The notes beneath the pieces are model-generated. The model was not told the origin of the DNA, searched no databases, and saw nothing but the letters and a program-made list of their open reading frames with translations. Both the position numbers and the translations under genes were made by a program. Positions 11,816-49,565 of a stretch of 64,000 nt of DNA are shown in pieces. Each line of letters starts with the position of its first letter. The first letter of the stretch is position 1. The stretch is from Emydura subglobosa (Eukaryota > Chordata > Testudines > Chelidae): NCBI GenBank assembly GCA_007922225.1, contig ML679959.1, positions 20,779,230 to 20,843,229 on the forward strand, in the 5' to 3' direction.

Positions 11816-13239
11816 AGTCCCAGTTCATGTTTGTTATACTATTTCATTGCCAGTGGTCTTTTTCCCCCTCTCTCATTTACTTATGGCAGTGGTCTCATTT
11901 ATTATCAAGAAGAATCTGATCTTGGTCCCCATTAGAACGTTCATCGAAAAAAATAAAAGAGCAGGAGTGGGTACTGGTGGACTGTGTAAGATGCTCACTT
12001 GAGTCTTCCTGATTACTTGAATTTATTTGTTTTATTACGGAAACTCAACAAAGGAAAATATCCAATATCAATTTTTTTCAAGTCCTCCTAAAAGGAAGAG
12101 CATCAAAAATGTTGGTGCTGATAAAAAGAATTTATGAAATCCCTTTGGTAAAAGTTCAATGATGGAATCCCACAAAACTCTGCATCTGCACAGGAAAATG
12201 GTGCAGTAACAAAGGACGTTGAAAGTCATATAGTACATTAATGTTCAAATCAACAGTCCAATGTCAGGACAGATTTTTGAGTCCAATATAGAAGCATAAC
12301 TTACCTGCTATAAATAAAACACATGACAGAAACCACTGTGTTGATTAATCCACCCAGCCAAGCAAACGATAATCAACTAGGAGACAAATAAATGGGTCAA
12401 CAGGTATTTCACACTTCAGTGCCTTCATAAGAAATCACTCAGAGGCATACCTGCAGTCTGAGAAACAATAGACCATTCCTCTGTTTAAAAGGCATTTTAA
12501 ATGAGTTTCATATCGCACATTTCAGCAATTTGAAAGCACACAATGGAAAAACTTGATAACTCCAGGGATTTGTTTTCAGTAAAAATATGATGATGTTTAT
12601 TAGATAATGACTGATGCTTTATTAAACTAATTGCAAGAACTGGAATTTCTTTTGTGAAATAATGGATAAAATATTTAACTTAACGAATTTACCCTAAAAT
12701 TTCATTAGTTACTAAATTGAACACATAATTATAAACAATCCAGTTGAAACAAACTACTGACATTCATATTATTAGGCCTAGAAAATTGGCTTCTGGCTTG
12801 AAATTACTTACTACTGGAAAGCAGGTTGTCTGTATTCATTTTTATTAGCATCAAATGTATCTGACTTTTTTCTACTGCTACAGTATCTGAGCAAATTGAA
12901 GATAGATGAGACGTTGCAATAGAAAATGAAAGAATTGCAAACCTTCCAAATAGCAGTTTTAAAACGAAATTAAGTAAAAATAATTGGAATTTTTCAACAG
13001 GAGCCTCGTGCTATGAAGCCATAATTTCCTAGTGGGTAAGAAAGAATCACTTACCAGTAATTAAAGGGAGATGTCAAGTCATAGATGTCCCCCCCATTTA
13101 TATATTGTAAATACAAGACTTTACAAAATCATAAAAGCAGCAGAAATTTTTACAATTCTACACTGAAGTCATTGGCAGATTTACCACTGGCTTTAATGGA
13201 AGCAGAGTTCAGACAATGCTAGGTTCTTTGGAAAATTCC
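11816..13239. other. Unassigned flank
   Basis: Strongly AT-rich, with no open frame of note and no recognised repeat. Confidence 0.4.
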
Positions 13240-13960
13240 TCCCCACAATTCTGCACTAAAGAGTTGTCTCACTAACCTGCAGTAAACAAGGAAGCAAGAA
13301 GCAGTTCATCAAAGTATATGTTAAAGAGCTCAGCCTCTGCAATTGCTCCTCAGTGAACTTCTCCAGATAACCCATTCAATCAGGAAACCAACCCCACAAA
13401 ATTCCAGGGGCAGGAAATGCAAGATGGGTAACAGAGGTCATGACTAATTGTTGGTAAGTTATTTTCTCTGGACTGAGCCTCTTGAAATTTTCCCATCTAC
13501 ACAAGATCTTGCCCTCCTCCAGCTCAGCTGCTCTGGTCTCAAGAGTCCGTACTTGGTCTCTGAGGGCCATGAGCTACTTGCACCAAGGGTACACATACGC
13601 CATCTGCCCACAAGGCAGGTAATCATACATGCTGCATTCAGTGCAATAAACTAGATAGCCCCCCACTCTGTTGATGGACTTCTCCTTCCATTACTTTTAC
13701 ACCTGCAGCTTTTTGGTTTTAGGGGCTTTTTGGGCTGGTGCTGGGGAGGGTGTTTGTTTATTGGACTAAGTTTAGAGTGTTAGGTGTTTCTGGCTTTCAC
13801 ACTCCCCCTCTACACTCACTCACAAAACTCCCATTTGCTGCTTCTGTGCAGTAGCTCCTCTGTTCACTTAGAAACTGGCTTTTTAAACCCGTTCTCCTGA
13901 GTAGACCTGCCCCCTGGTTAGCGGGTCCTAAATGCCATTAAGACCCCTTAAACAACAGGG
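13240..13960 (-). mobile_element. Possible retroelement 5' region with coiled-coil ORF start
   Basis: On the minus strand, a non-coding part (about 13960-13660) has AACACCTAACACTCTAAAC and the tract CCAGCACCAGCCCAAAAAGC. A frame follows that reads MALRDQVRTLETRAAELEEG (ATG at 13570), a heptad-like, charged, coiled-coil type N-terminus. It runs to a stop at 13376. Just upstream, in the same frame, is CGQMAYVYPWCK, a spaced-cysteine stretch, interrupted by a stop. A cysteine motif followed by a coiled coil resembles ORF1 of CR1-type LINEs, but a gag-like or captured gene fragment is equally possible. I infer a mobile origin from the layout; there is no proof. Confidence 0.4.
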
Positions 13961-14504
13961 TCTTAAAAATGACTACAGAATAGGCCAACTCAGATTATGC
14001 TCCATGAAGCCAAGACTTGGTTGTGAGGGATCGACTAAGAAGAGTCCATCCAACTTTCCTCAGAGTGGGAAAGAACACTAAAGTACTAGACTGGATCCAA
14101 CGAAGGGCTCTCCTAAGGGTTAAAAATAGCTAAATTGCAGACCCAAGGTGCACCTGACACCGAAAACTGAGAGCCACGGTCTCTAGGTTCCAAACTACTA
14201 GAACTAGTCAGAAAACAACAAAAAACATTTCAGTGGGGACAAACGATTTCCTTTTTCCATTTTCTGACCATCTCTACAAGCCACCAACTGAGGATTGCCA
14301 AAGGCTCCACTGCAGAGTCCTCCAATTGTTCCATATGTCTGTGCCTAGAGTCTAAAGGACTAGAGTCAGGACTTTAACTGCTCGAACCCTTCAAAACAGG
14401 TAACTCATGGGCAGTATTTCACCCAGACCTGCTGCTACACCCTTGATTTTGAACTATCCAGTTATGCATGTTATTAGCCTGTGTAACTAAGTGTATCACT
14501 ATCA

Positions 14505-14700
14505 CTGTCTTCCTCCCTCTCCAACAACCTTCCTTTCCCCTTACTGTTTGTTACGCCAGCTTGTTGGTTCTTGTCTCAAGTCTGATAGTCTTATCTTTGT
14601 GACAGGGAACATGACTTCTGACATTTGTGCAGCACCTAGCTCAATAAGGTTCCAATCTTAGGACTTTTGGCTGGCTACCGCAATATAAACAATAAATATC
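14505..14700 (+). mobile_element. L2-like/SINE 3' end, plus strand
   Basis: Reads CAAGTCTGATAGTCTTATCT, then ATTTGTGCAGCACCTAGCTC, then AATATAAACAATAAATATC. This is the shared 3' tail family, with the tail repeats directly after. The front of the element is too diverged to bound. Confidence 0.55.
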
Positions 14701-14839
14701 CTGTCAGTAAAATCTTAGATCTCCCCCACCCCCAAGCAAAGTTTTAATGGAGGAGTCAAATGTTCCATTAAAGGATACACCACTGTTCACAGCATCTGCT
14801 CTCTTCAGACCACTCATCAGAATTAAACAACTACTTAAG

Positions 14840-14920
14840 TGCATGGGGAGGAGGCCTAATCCCACTGAAGTCAATTGCAAAACTCCCACTGATTTCAGTG
14901 AGACCAGGATTTTACCTCTG
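14840..14920. repeat. Short palindromic repeat
   Basis: The arms GCCTAATCCCACTGAAGTCA and TGATTTCAGTGAGACCAGG are complementary with mismatches around a short centre. Same class as the palindromes at 16045-16148 and 18838-18927. Confidence 0.45.
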
Positions 14921-15892
14921 TGTTGATGTCACTTAGACTGCTTTTAAATCACTCTTCCACAGAAGGCAAAATCTCTCTTATGTATGCTCCAGGTCCCTGG
15001 CCAAGAAGGAAATATAAACAGCAGCATGCTAAGGAATAAGGATATTTTATCTGAAGATTTGTATAGACAGGTGATATGGACTAATGCACTTGTGAAATAT
15101 GCAAACCCTTAATTAGAGGTCTGCTACATGCGGCCCTTATGTGCAATATCTACTGATGCTTTTGTGTGTGTGGATGTGCAACAGGCACAGTCTACTTATG
15201 AAAACACTGCTCTGTGTGGTCATGTTCCAGAATGGAGGCATGCTTTAAAAAGATTTTGAAAATCACAAGCTGTTTTTAGTTACTATTATGAACTAGCCTT
15301 AAAACATGCTACATTGCTAGGGATTTCTTCTTTGTTGTTGCTCCCACAATATTCAAGCTATAAATAGACAAGTCCTATGAAGAATTCATGTACCAATGTG
15401 GATGGAGGCCAGGATTGCTTTTGCATTTAAATAACCACTTCCCCACCTCACCCCCCTTTTTACTTTTAACACATTAACTAAAATTTTGCAACAGATGTTT
15501 CAACATGTTAAAATAAAGATACACTTTATCATCAACCCTAAAAAAACCCAGACTGCATGTCATTACTTTTTCCTGAATGTGTTGTAGCAAATAAACACAA
15601 CTATATAACAAAGCAATAATTTCATTTGAGATATACTGGCATTGAAAAAACAATCTAAATTTCCTCCTTTGGTTTATGAGATCACCTATATTTTGAAGGA
15701 ATTATAGCTTCATTATGTACAAATGGATGCACATCATTCCATATATAATCTCAAATTTTTCCAAATGTCTAAAATAGAACAAGAAGTATAAAATTATTCT
15801 GTATAATCAAACTTAGTCATGGAATAAGAAGGGAACTCTGTAAAGTGAAAGTCCACTGCTTAACAGGAAAAAGAAAACTTAAGAGACAGCCT

Positions 15893-15898
15893 TTTATT
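15893..15898 (-). terminator. Candidate distal polyadenylation signal
   Basis: Minus-strand AATAAA in the context CTCAAATAAAAGGCTG. Chosen as the distal candidate because it lies about 5.8 kb past the stop codon and just before repeat-rich flank sequence. Cleavage would fall 10-30 nt to its left. Confidence 0.35.
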
Positions 15899-16044
15899 TG
15901 AGGAATGGTGTTGTGAATGGCACTTCATAATCTTCTACCTACCTTTCCCATGTCTACGGGCCTGATGGGAGGAAAAAGCACCTATTATGCACGTTTTTGC
16001 GAACAGCTTCTTAAAAGCAAATGTAATTGTATGTAATCCTACAT

Positions 16045-16148
16045 AAAGGTGGAGATTCAGCAAGGTAGTTAAACATGCACATGAGAAGCAGGCAGCAGTC
16101 CCTTTGAAACTAATGGGGCCAAAGTCCCTTGCTGAATCAAGGTCATAA
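16045..16148. repeat. Short palindromic repeat
   Basis: The arms GTGGAGATTCAGCAAGGTAG and CCTTGCTGAATCAAGGTC are complementary, with TTAAACATGCACATGAG between. Belongs to the 'gattcagcaagg' palindromes common in this genome. It lies in the probable 3' UTR, so it could fold in the transcript. Confidence 0.6.
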
Positions 16149-18484
16149 AGCACTACTGGCTGTTATGGATCTGTTAAGAGCACTACCCCTATAACATTAC
16201 ACAAAGTGTTACATTACATTACTTTACATATAAATAATGAAAATGTGGTAAAATAAATGTAAACCTAATGTAACATTCCTCCTCTCTTTACCAAGCCAAC
16301 CGTTTGCAAATATCCTGTATCTAATATATTCAAAATGTTTTACAGAGCATACAGCCAACGTAATATCAAAATATATTTTATTCTGGACCTCTTTCAGATC
16401 TGATTCAAATTACAGTTGTCAGAGCAATACAATGCAAAGGGAAAATGCAACAGAAAATGTGCCTAGAAGGGATATGGGTTTTGGGGACAAATCATTGTGA
16501 TGTATAACCAAAATAACATCATAGTGTAATTAACATGGTCCAGGACAGTATAGAACATCTATATCAGTCTTCTTTAGACAATAATCATGAAAACTGAACA
16601 ATAAAAGTCCTTTAAACAAGTACAAAAAACTGTCATGGGCTGGTTTACACTTTTACAACAGTTGTTGTTTAACTGGATAATGGAAGAAATGATGCAGACA
16701 TTTTAATCCAGTGCTATAGGTAGGCTCACAGAATTAGACCCAAAGGATTTGTAACTTCAAAATGAAACCATTACAACTACAATGTAAATGTCAGGAGAGA
16801 GAGAAAAAAATTACTTCTGTATTCTAGGATTACTGATCTGCACACTGCAGTCTGTTGAGAAGTAAAGTACACTGGACTAGTGACAACATGCAGACTGTTT
16901 TCCTGAATTTATCCACAAATGCCAGAAAATCATTATGAAGTAAAAATGCTTGTTACTTAAAAGGAAAAAATAATGTCCTAAGTTATCATCAGGCCTCAAA
17001 ACTGGAAACTTAAACGCTGAAGAAGAGAATTCTGTACCTCTTCAAAACTACAGAGCAGAAGCACTATTAACACTAAATCTGCAATTTTAAAAAGAAATGG
17101 TGCACTTTTCTATTATTTTGTCTGCTTTCAATCATATTCATATTGAAAAAAGTCACTACTGAATGTGATATTTCAGAGCTTGCACTAGAGGAAGGAGTGA
17201 AAACTCTGTCACACCTCCCTCTTCACCAGGGAAAATGGCAGGTGCCTTCATGGAGATTTACTGCCATGCCCCAGACTAGCACTTTCTTCCAACATGCCAC
17301 AATGTTGTTCCTGCTTTGTGCAGACTTCTGGAGATCTCTCTTCATACAAGTTCTACATGCATTTACTGTCGGAAGAAGAGGTCGATAGGAGCGTATTGCT
17401 TGCAAAGCGAAAGGACTACCAAGTTAAATCCTGCAGAGTTTACTCAAGCAAAATTCCCACTGAAGTCAATATGAGTTTTTCTTGGCCTATTATACCTAAA
17501 TGTCACATTGTCCAATACTTACAAGGACCCAATCCTCCTAATGGTTACTTAGGTAAAAGCACCACCCCCCTCCCAAAGTGAAAAAGTCAATGGGATTTTT
17601 GACTGAATAAGGATTGGAAAATTAGGCCCTATGTCTTCTCTTTACTAAACAGAGGAAGCATTCCACCTTTTATTTTACAAGCTGAAAAGCCCCATTTGTA
17701 ATTTTAATGAAGTTCCTTCATACGACATAATTAAACACATCAGCAATTGTTTATTGTGTAGCCACAGCAAACTGATACAACAGCCCTATTGTACCTATGA
17801 CCCTTCCTAAAGATAGAGAGCATTTTAAAATCAGCAGTGTCTTCATTAAATACCCTAGCGTGAGGTAAGCAGTGTAAGGAAAAAGGAGTGCTTTTAAAAA
17901 CAAAAATTAAAGTTGGTACAAATCTTTGGCCTTTCTCTTAAGATTCACTAAAGTGTCATAAAATCCAGAAACACGTCAACTGTCATGTCATTTAAACTCT
18001 GGTAATTATTACTTTCCTCCTCCAATTTAGAAAAAGAGGCACTTTTAGTATTTCATACAAGAATTCCAGTCCTCTGCCAAACACAGCATTTAACCCTGTA
18101 CAGAAGTATTCCCCAAACAAACTGAATTATGAACACGACAAAGAATAAAAGAAAAAGTTTTATGAGGACTTAAATACTTTGTATATACTAGAAAGTCAAT
18201 GGGTTGGGAATCTTTACATCAATTTCTATCAAGAGGTACAGAATTTCCATCACACGAACAAAAGTAAAAATTAAAAAAAGGGGGAAATATCCAGGAAAAC
18301 CTGGAACTACTTATACAGAAATGAGAAACAAGATATTCCAAAACTGATAAAAAGAGATTGCAAACATGACAGCAGCCCATGCCTCATCTCATCAATAAAT
18401 GTGACCCCAGTTTTTCCCAACTAAATTTCCTCCCCAAGAATTCATTGTGCCAGAAAAAATGTGAATACAAACGTATGCAAAGGT

Positions 18485-18600
18485 CTATACACGTTTAACT
18501 TCAGACACTGAGAGCAGCCCCTTGACTTCAGAGGGACACTTAGCATGTAAAATTAAACATGTGCTTAACTCTTCACAGAATTTGGGCCTTAATAGTATTA
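18485..18600. repeat. Short palindromic repeat (diverged)
   Basis: Contains TTGACTTCAGAGGGACAC, then AACATGTGCTTAACTCTTCA and CAGAATTTGGGCCTTA, the elements of the same palindromic family as 16045-16148. Its left arm is poorly preserved. In the probable 3' UTR of TBL1XR1. Confidence 0.45.
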
Positions 18601-18837
18601 GGCATGTGCCCCTTAAAAGGAGTAGTGTGGAAGATCTACTTCGCTCTACTATATATAGATTCTGTTTTAGTGCTGAGAGTTCAATGACCCTGGCACTTTC
18701 TTGCCTCACATAAACCATGAAATATAAGCATCATGCATGCACATGATTAACACTGCATAATACACGAGACAAGAGAAAGTTTAGGTGGAACAGGAGCAGT
18801 ATTGTGGCATGTTGATGAAGAACAGCACCAAAAAATA

Positions 18838-18927
18838 TACTGGCCAGATCCTCAGCTGGTGTAAATTGGCATAGCTCCATTGCAGCGGATCATCGCTGAT
18901 TCACATCAGCTTGAAGTCTGGCTCATG
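18838..18927. repeat. Short palindromic repeat
   Basis: The left arm GGCCAGATCCTCAGCTGGTG, then TAAATTGGCATAGC, matches the complement of the right arm GCTGATTCACATCAGCTTGA, then AGTCTGGCTC, over about 40 bp. The whole unit is one imperfect hairpin of about 90 bp inside the probable 3' UTR. Confidence 0.65.
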
Positions 18928-21494
18928 TATCCAGAGACACCCAAGGCCCATGAAACTGATATTCCTGAAGTGTGTACAAACATCTGCAAACCAACAGTCC
19001 TCTGGTAATGAGGCTCTGCATCTTCTAGTTATGGATATTCGACATTATGCTTAAGCAACTAGAATTACTCAAAACTAAAACAGCTGAAGATTGAGAAAAA
19101 GAAAAGTGGCAATACCGTCAAACATGGCTGTGGTTGTGCAGTTATGTCACAGAATTCCACAACATTTTTTTTAATTTGCTGAAGCAACCGTCCAATAACT
19201 TGTATGAAAATGGATAAACTGTCCATATTAAAATACAAAAGTACTATCAAGAATTACCTCTGACTTTCAGATTTAAATTCAGTGCAATTGACAAATGCAT
19301 TGCTAAAGGAAAAATGCAGCTTAAATATACCCAAAACATTTGTGTCTATTCCTGGGAGCACAATTTAAAATTATTGCACAGATTTTTTTAAAAATTTTTC
19401 TTAATAATGACAGAGGTTAGCCACAGTCATGGACATCCAGCGATAAAAGCAGTATTTCAAGTGCCAGACACTCAACGTATTAGGTTTCCTACATATTGTA
19501 ACTCACAGGGTAGTTGTTCTAAACAGTAACGTGTTCCAAAACCCTAAAAATAGCTGGCACAGAACCATTATGGATGACTGCCTTTACAGATATGAATGTT
19601 TTGTTTTGTTTTTAAATGTGGTGTACTATAGTTTTATGGGCCCCACTGATAATAACTGGGGTACATATTAATAATGTATGTATTCTCTTTATCCCCGGCA
19701 AACTGCCACCCTACCTTAGCCAAACTCAGACTTGCTTCAAGCCATGTTATTCTGTGGCAATAGCAGAAATCAATGCCTAAAGAACAACTCTGTTAAAATG
19801 TTAAAGCTGCATTATTTGGGTTAAATCAATTTATACTTAACTAAAAAAAAAGTTGAAGTTTAGCGATCATAAGCCACAAAATTAATTTGTGATTGAAATA
19901 GTGTTATAAAACTGATAACTTTGCAAAGCTCTATAATATAAACCATTTCTTAAGTAAAATGTTTGTGACATAGATTTGACAACCTCTTTTTATAGAGATT
20001 TACACTCCTGGAGTCTTATGCAAGACATAACCTTTTGAACTCCATATAGGCATAAACACAATCTCATGCTATGATTTACAAATAAAATCACTACCAATAT
20101 ACTTTTAATCACATGAGCAGAAAAAGTTTGCCGTTTATATGTTGCTGTAAGAAAAATATTTGATATTGTAAACAGAGTAAAAGACACAATATAGTAGTGA
20201 TTATTAAAAAAATAGCAGCTTACATCTACCTTATATTTGGAAAAAAATGTAGTCACAAGATACAACAAACTGCAGGACTGAAGCAGCAGGGGAATTAGTG
20301 CAAGTATCCATCTTTTAAATAAGCTGAATCACTGCTATTAAAATAAACTTGAAGCAAGTCCTCTGTTTTATAGGTTTTTTTTTTTCAATCTAAGGTAGCA
20401 AACATTTTGCCTGTTAACGGCAGTGTTATCAAATATATGCCAAAGATTTTTTTTGTACAAATAAAAATTACATTAGATACTTTTAATACTGGAATTTGGT
20501 TACATTAGACATCTGAGCTCCTACTAATAATGATGGGCAACTCTTGTAGAAGCTGTGGCATGAACCCTCGTCCAGAAATATTTTAATCTCTTAAAAAACA
20601 AAAAACCAACCAAACAACCCCCCACCAAAAAACTACATTTTGCGCCTTTTCACAATAGTGCACAATTTAACCATAATTCAGCTATGGTCTCAAAGCAACA
20701 GAAGATGCATATTTTTATTTATTTGCATCCCTGTATTTTCTTCCTTTTTTTGTGCCTTTCTATTCTTAAGTTTGGCAGAATTATGTCCCAAATAAGAAAC
20801 TACTGCATTTCAGCCCTGCCATTAGAAAAAACCACAGCATTATACCCATTGCTGATGTACTTTATAGATTAACAGGACATGAAACTTCATGTCTCAGAGG
20901 TGAGTTTCTTTTTTCTCTCCCCCAGTCATCCCTCTTCTGCCCTCCCTCCTCCCCCCCCTCAAAATTGTGCTCTTGGAGCCACAGAATGTACCAAATATCA
21001 TCAAGTTCACTCTACCTCTTGAAATAATGCATTAATATATATATTTTTTTTAAAAAGAAACTCTGTTTAAAAGGTGAAAAAATATAAACAAGGAACTGAT
21101 TCACTCCCTTACTTCATGCATCCGTAAACTTAACCAAAATGAAACAAAAACCAATGTTTAGGAGCTAAGAACAAAATACCGCTGCAGGTTTATGTAAGTC
21201 CATTTTCTCTGTACACACAAACTGCTCAACTGCTGAGAAGGAGAGGGGGAAAAACCAACAAACCCACAAACCATTGTGACTTTGAGTTAAAAAGGGGGAA
21301 AATAAAGGCTGTCATTAGTATCTTCCAAATTTGGTACATGGTATAGTCTGCTCTTGTATGGTATATTTCTCTCTCTTCTGTTTTTCATATGCGAAACTTC
21401 TAAAAGTTATTTGGGGGCACAGCAGATTCCAGCACTTGGTGAACAGGATTCACAAGCTGTGACAAAACTCTGTCATCCTCTTCAGGGTGTAATC

Positions 21495-21505
21495 TTTATT
21501 TTATT
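21495..21505 (-). terminator. Candidate proximal polyadenylation signals
   Basis: Two overlapping minus-strand AATAAA hexamers (AAAATAAAATAAAG) about 155 nt past the TBL1XR1 stop codon. Their use would give a very short 3' UTR. Whether they are used cannot be told from the sequence. Confidence 0.35.
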
Positions 21506-21655
21506 TTATATACAGTATATGTATATATTTCTTTTAGGTTTGGCTGTACTGGACTGGCCATGGTTCAATTGGGACTATAGCAGTACATGGGTTAGGGACA
21601 GTCATTTTGGCTATGTACACATTCATAGTCGGTCCATGGCTTCCCACTAGTAGCG

Positions 21656-47672
<26,017 letters not shown>

Positions 47673-47717
47673 CTTTATTCCCACTTAAACCATGAGGTCA
47701 CAGCGAAGGATATAACC
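47673..47717 (-). other. 5' UTR part of the first coding exon
   Basis: On the minus strand the acceptor TTTTTAG precedes GGTTATATCCTTCGCTGTG, which runs 45 nt to the ATG at 47672. The start context is AATAAAGATGA, with G at -1 and A at +4, a modest Kozak match (A at -3). The pyrimidine tract before the acceptor is short. Further 5' UTR exons and the promoter must lie to the right, possibly beyond the window. Confidence 0.7.
47685..47693 (-). promoter_or_regulatory. Minimal upstream ORF (Met-Val-stop)
   Basis: The 5' UTR holds ATGGTTTAA, a start, one valine codon and a stop, ending 12 nt before the main ATG. Its own context (CTCATGG) has G at +4 and a C at -3. So short a spacer would not favour reinitiation, so leaky scanning past it would be needed for full output. 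A dampening role is inference. Confidence 0.6.
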
Positions 47718-47824
47718 CTAAAAATAAAGCAAAAAACTGTAAATCAGATAGGCACTTTTAAACAACCAATGCCAATTTCAAATGTCATTTATCTCACTGT
47801 AAAAGATCACTCTTAAAAATCCAA

Positions 47825-47905
47825 GGACCAGATTTCCAACTGATGAAAATTGGCATAAATTTGATGGCATTATGTCAATTGACATAAGCCAAAGGTCTGG
47901 CCACA
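47825..47905. repeat. Short palindromic repeat
   Basis: GGACCAGATTTCCAACTGAT and the returning arm AAGCCAAAGGTCTGGCC, with TAAATTTGATGGCATTATG between. It lies 108 bp upstream of the first coding exon's acceptor. Same class as 18838-18927. Confidence 0.5.
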
Positions 47906-49307
47906 TTTTTAAAAAAAACATAAAACAGCTAATGTATTTTGTAGCAAGTCACATTATTGAAACTAGAATTTACCTTTCACTATTTGCATTTCTTTTCACT
48001 TGGACAATGAAAATAGAGTACTTGTTTTCACATTTGTTTCTAATCAATTTCATTTTCTGGTTCTTAAACAACAGCACAAAAGTACAATGTATATAGACTG
48101 CAAACACTGCAGGAAAATATTTGTTTAGGAAAAAACTAACTTCCATTAAAATAAAATCATGGTAATATTGTGGGTTTTGTAAAACTATTATGTTTTTAAA
48201 GAGAATATAAATTTGGGGCCAATTTTAACCTAACAGTGTTCCTTTTAATAAAGACTATCTGCTTTTAATCAACATTTGAATATAGATATATATTTCCCTC
48301 TTTTACTTGATGTCTGCCTAGTAACACTGACTGTTCGTGTCATTTAGCAACAAAATTAACCTCCAAGTATGTAGTCATGAAAGAAATTTGGGCAATATTT
48401 TGCAGCATGTATAGATCAGCGTGTAATCCAAACAACTATCAGAATCTCTTAATATTTATAACCAAGTTAAAACACGAGCATTTGCCTCTGAAGACCTAGA
48501 TTAAAATGCTAATTTAGGTCAGAGTGAAAATGTAGTGGTCTCATCCTAGATTCTCAGTAGTGATCAAACTACCACATGACTTGGTATGACTGACAGTGTG
48601 TCGGGAGAACTGTGATAGCAAAGTGTGGCAAGTTAAGACTGAGGTACATTTAAAATGCTGTGAAAATCTCTCTCGAAATCTGGACAAACTTTACGTGCCT
48701 CTAACTAGTGCTTGTAGTTTCTAACTTTAAGAAGTCTCAAATTTACATAAAGAGGAGGGGGGACAATATGGAGGAATAGAACAAGTCTTATTAAGCTTAA
48801 ACTGTTGAACTGTCTGTGTTATCTATTTCTACTATAAAGACAACCTGTTAGCCCCACTGTGCTGTAGAATCCACCAGTTACTATCTTGCTAACAGTCCTG
48901 CTCTTCCTCTATAGCTACAAGTCTGGAGCAACAGTAAATGGTCAGCTCATAAATTAAGGCACAGACAATGAATCTGCAGATGTGGAGGAGAAGAAAATCA
49001 ATTTTGGCCCCTAAAAAAGGCAGGTCTACTGGTGCAGAATACCAGTCAATACCATCAGCCGCTATTCACTGGTATCAGAGTCTGGAAAGATTAGTCAAAC
49101 ATTAAAATATGAGCCCCTTCACCATGATTTTGCAATAAGATCCCCTATTTCCCTCATTGTCCTGGTGCGAGTAAAAGGAAAAAGTACAGAATACTTCTTA
49201 GAGTGTCCAAAATGAATACCACTTTACAAAATAGGAATAAAACCTGTCTGCTTCCTCACCTAGCTCCTGCTATAACTTGTAGGATGGTTGTGTGGTCATT
49301 TGATACT

Positions 49308-49565
49308 AAGGGTTCGTCTTCACTGACAGTGGCAAATTCACCACCATCAGATCGATCTATCTGGATTGATTGAGCCGTCAGTGAAGACCCGCTCAATCGA
49401 TCCAGAAGTCGATTTGTTAAAACCATCCCCTCAAGTGGCGCAGTGCAGTGAAAATGCCGCGCACAACGGAAGTTAAGAAGTCGACAGGAGTTATGCAAAC
49501 TACTCTGCATAGCTTGCGTAACTCCAGTCAACTGCTGCCGAATTTTAAGGTAAGTGTAGAGGAGG
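49308..49565 (-). mobile_element. Short inverted-repeat element, family A copy 2
   Basis: The complement of the copy at 10903-11194. Shared blocks, plus strand here: TCTTCACTGACAGTGGC, GACTTCACCATCAGATCGAT-type text, CAGTGAAGACCCGCTCAATC, CCCCTCAAGTGGCG, AAGTCGACAGGAGTTATGC, GTAACTCCAGTCAACTGCTG, and the end AAGTGTAGAGGAGGCC. It has no coding role. Confidence 0.75.

Larger units (their letters stand above)
15893..21655 (-). other. Probable TBL1XR1 3' UTR (distal end uncertain)
   Basis: The sequence after the stop at 21656 is long, AT-rich and ORF-poor, as expected for the multi-kilobase 3' UTR of vertebrate TBL1XR1. Minus-strand AATAAA signals occur soon after the stop (21495-21505), in the middle (about 20700-20712 and 17750) and at 15893-15898. 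The last would give a 3' UTR of about 5.8 kb, close to my recollection of the human length. The proximal ones would give short forms. Two or three short palindromic repeats lie inside. The end point is inference; 3'-end reads would settle it. Confidence 0.45.
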
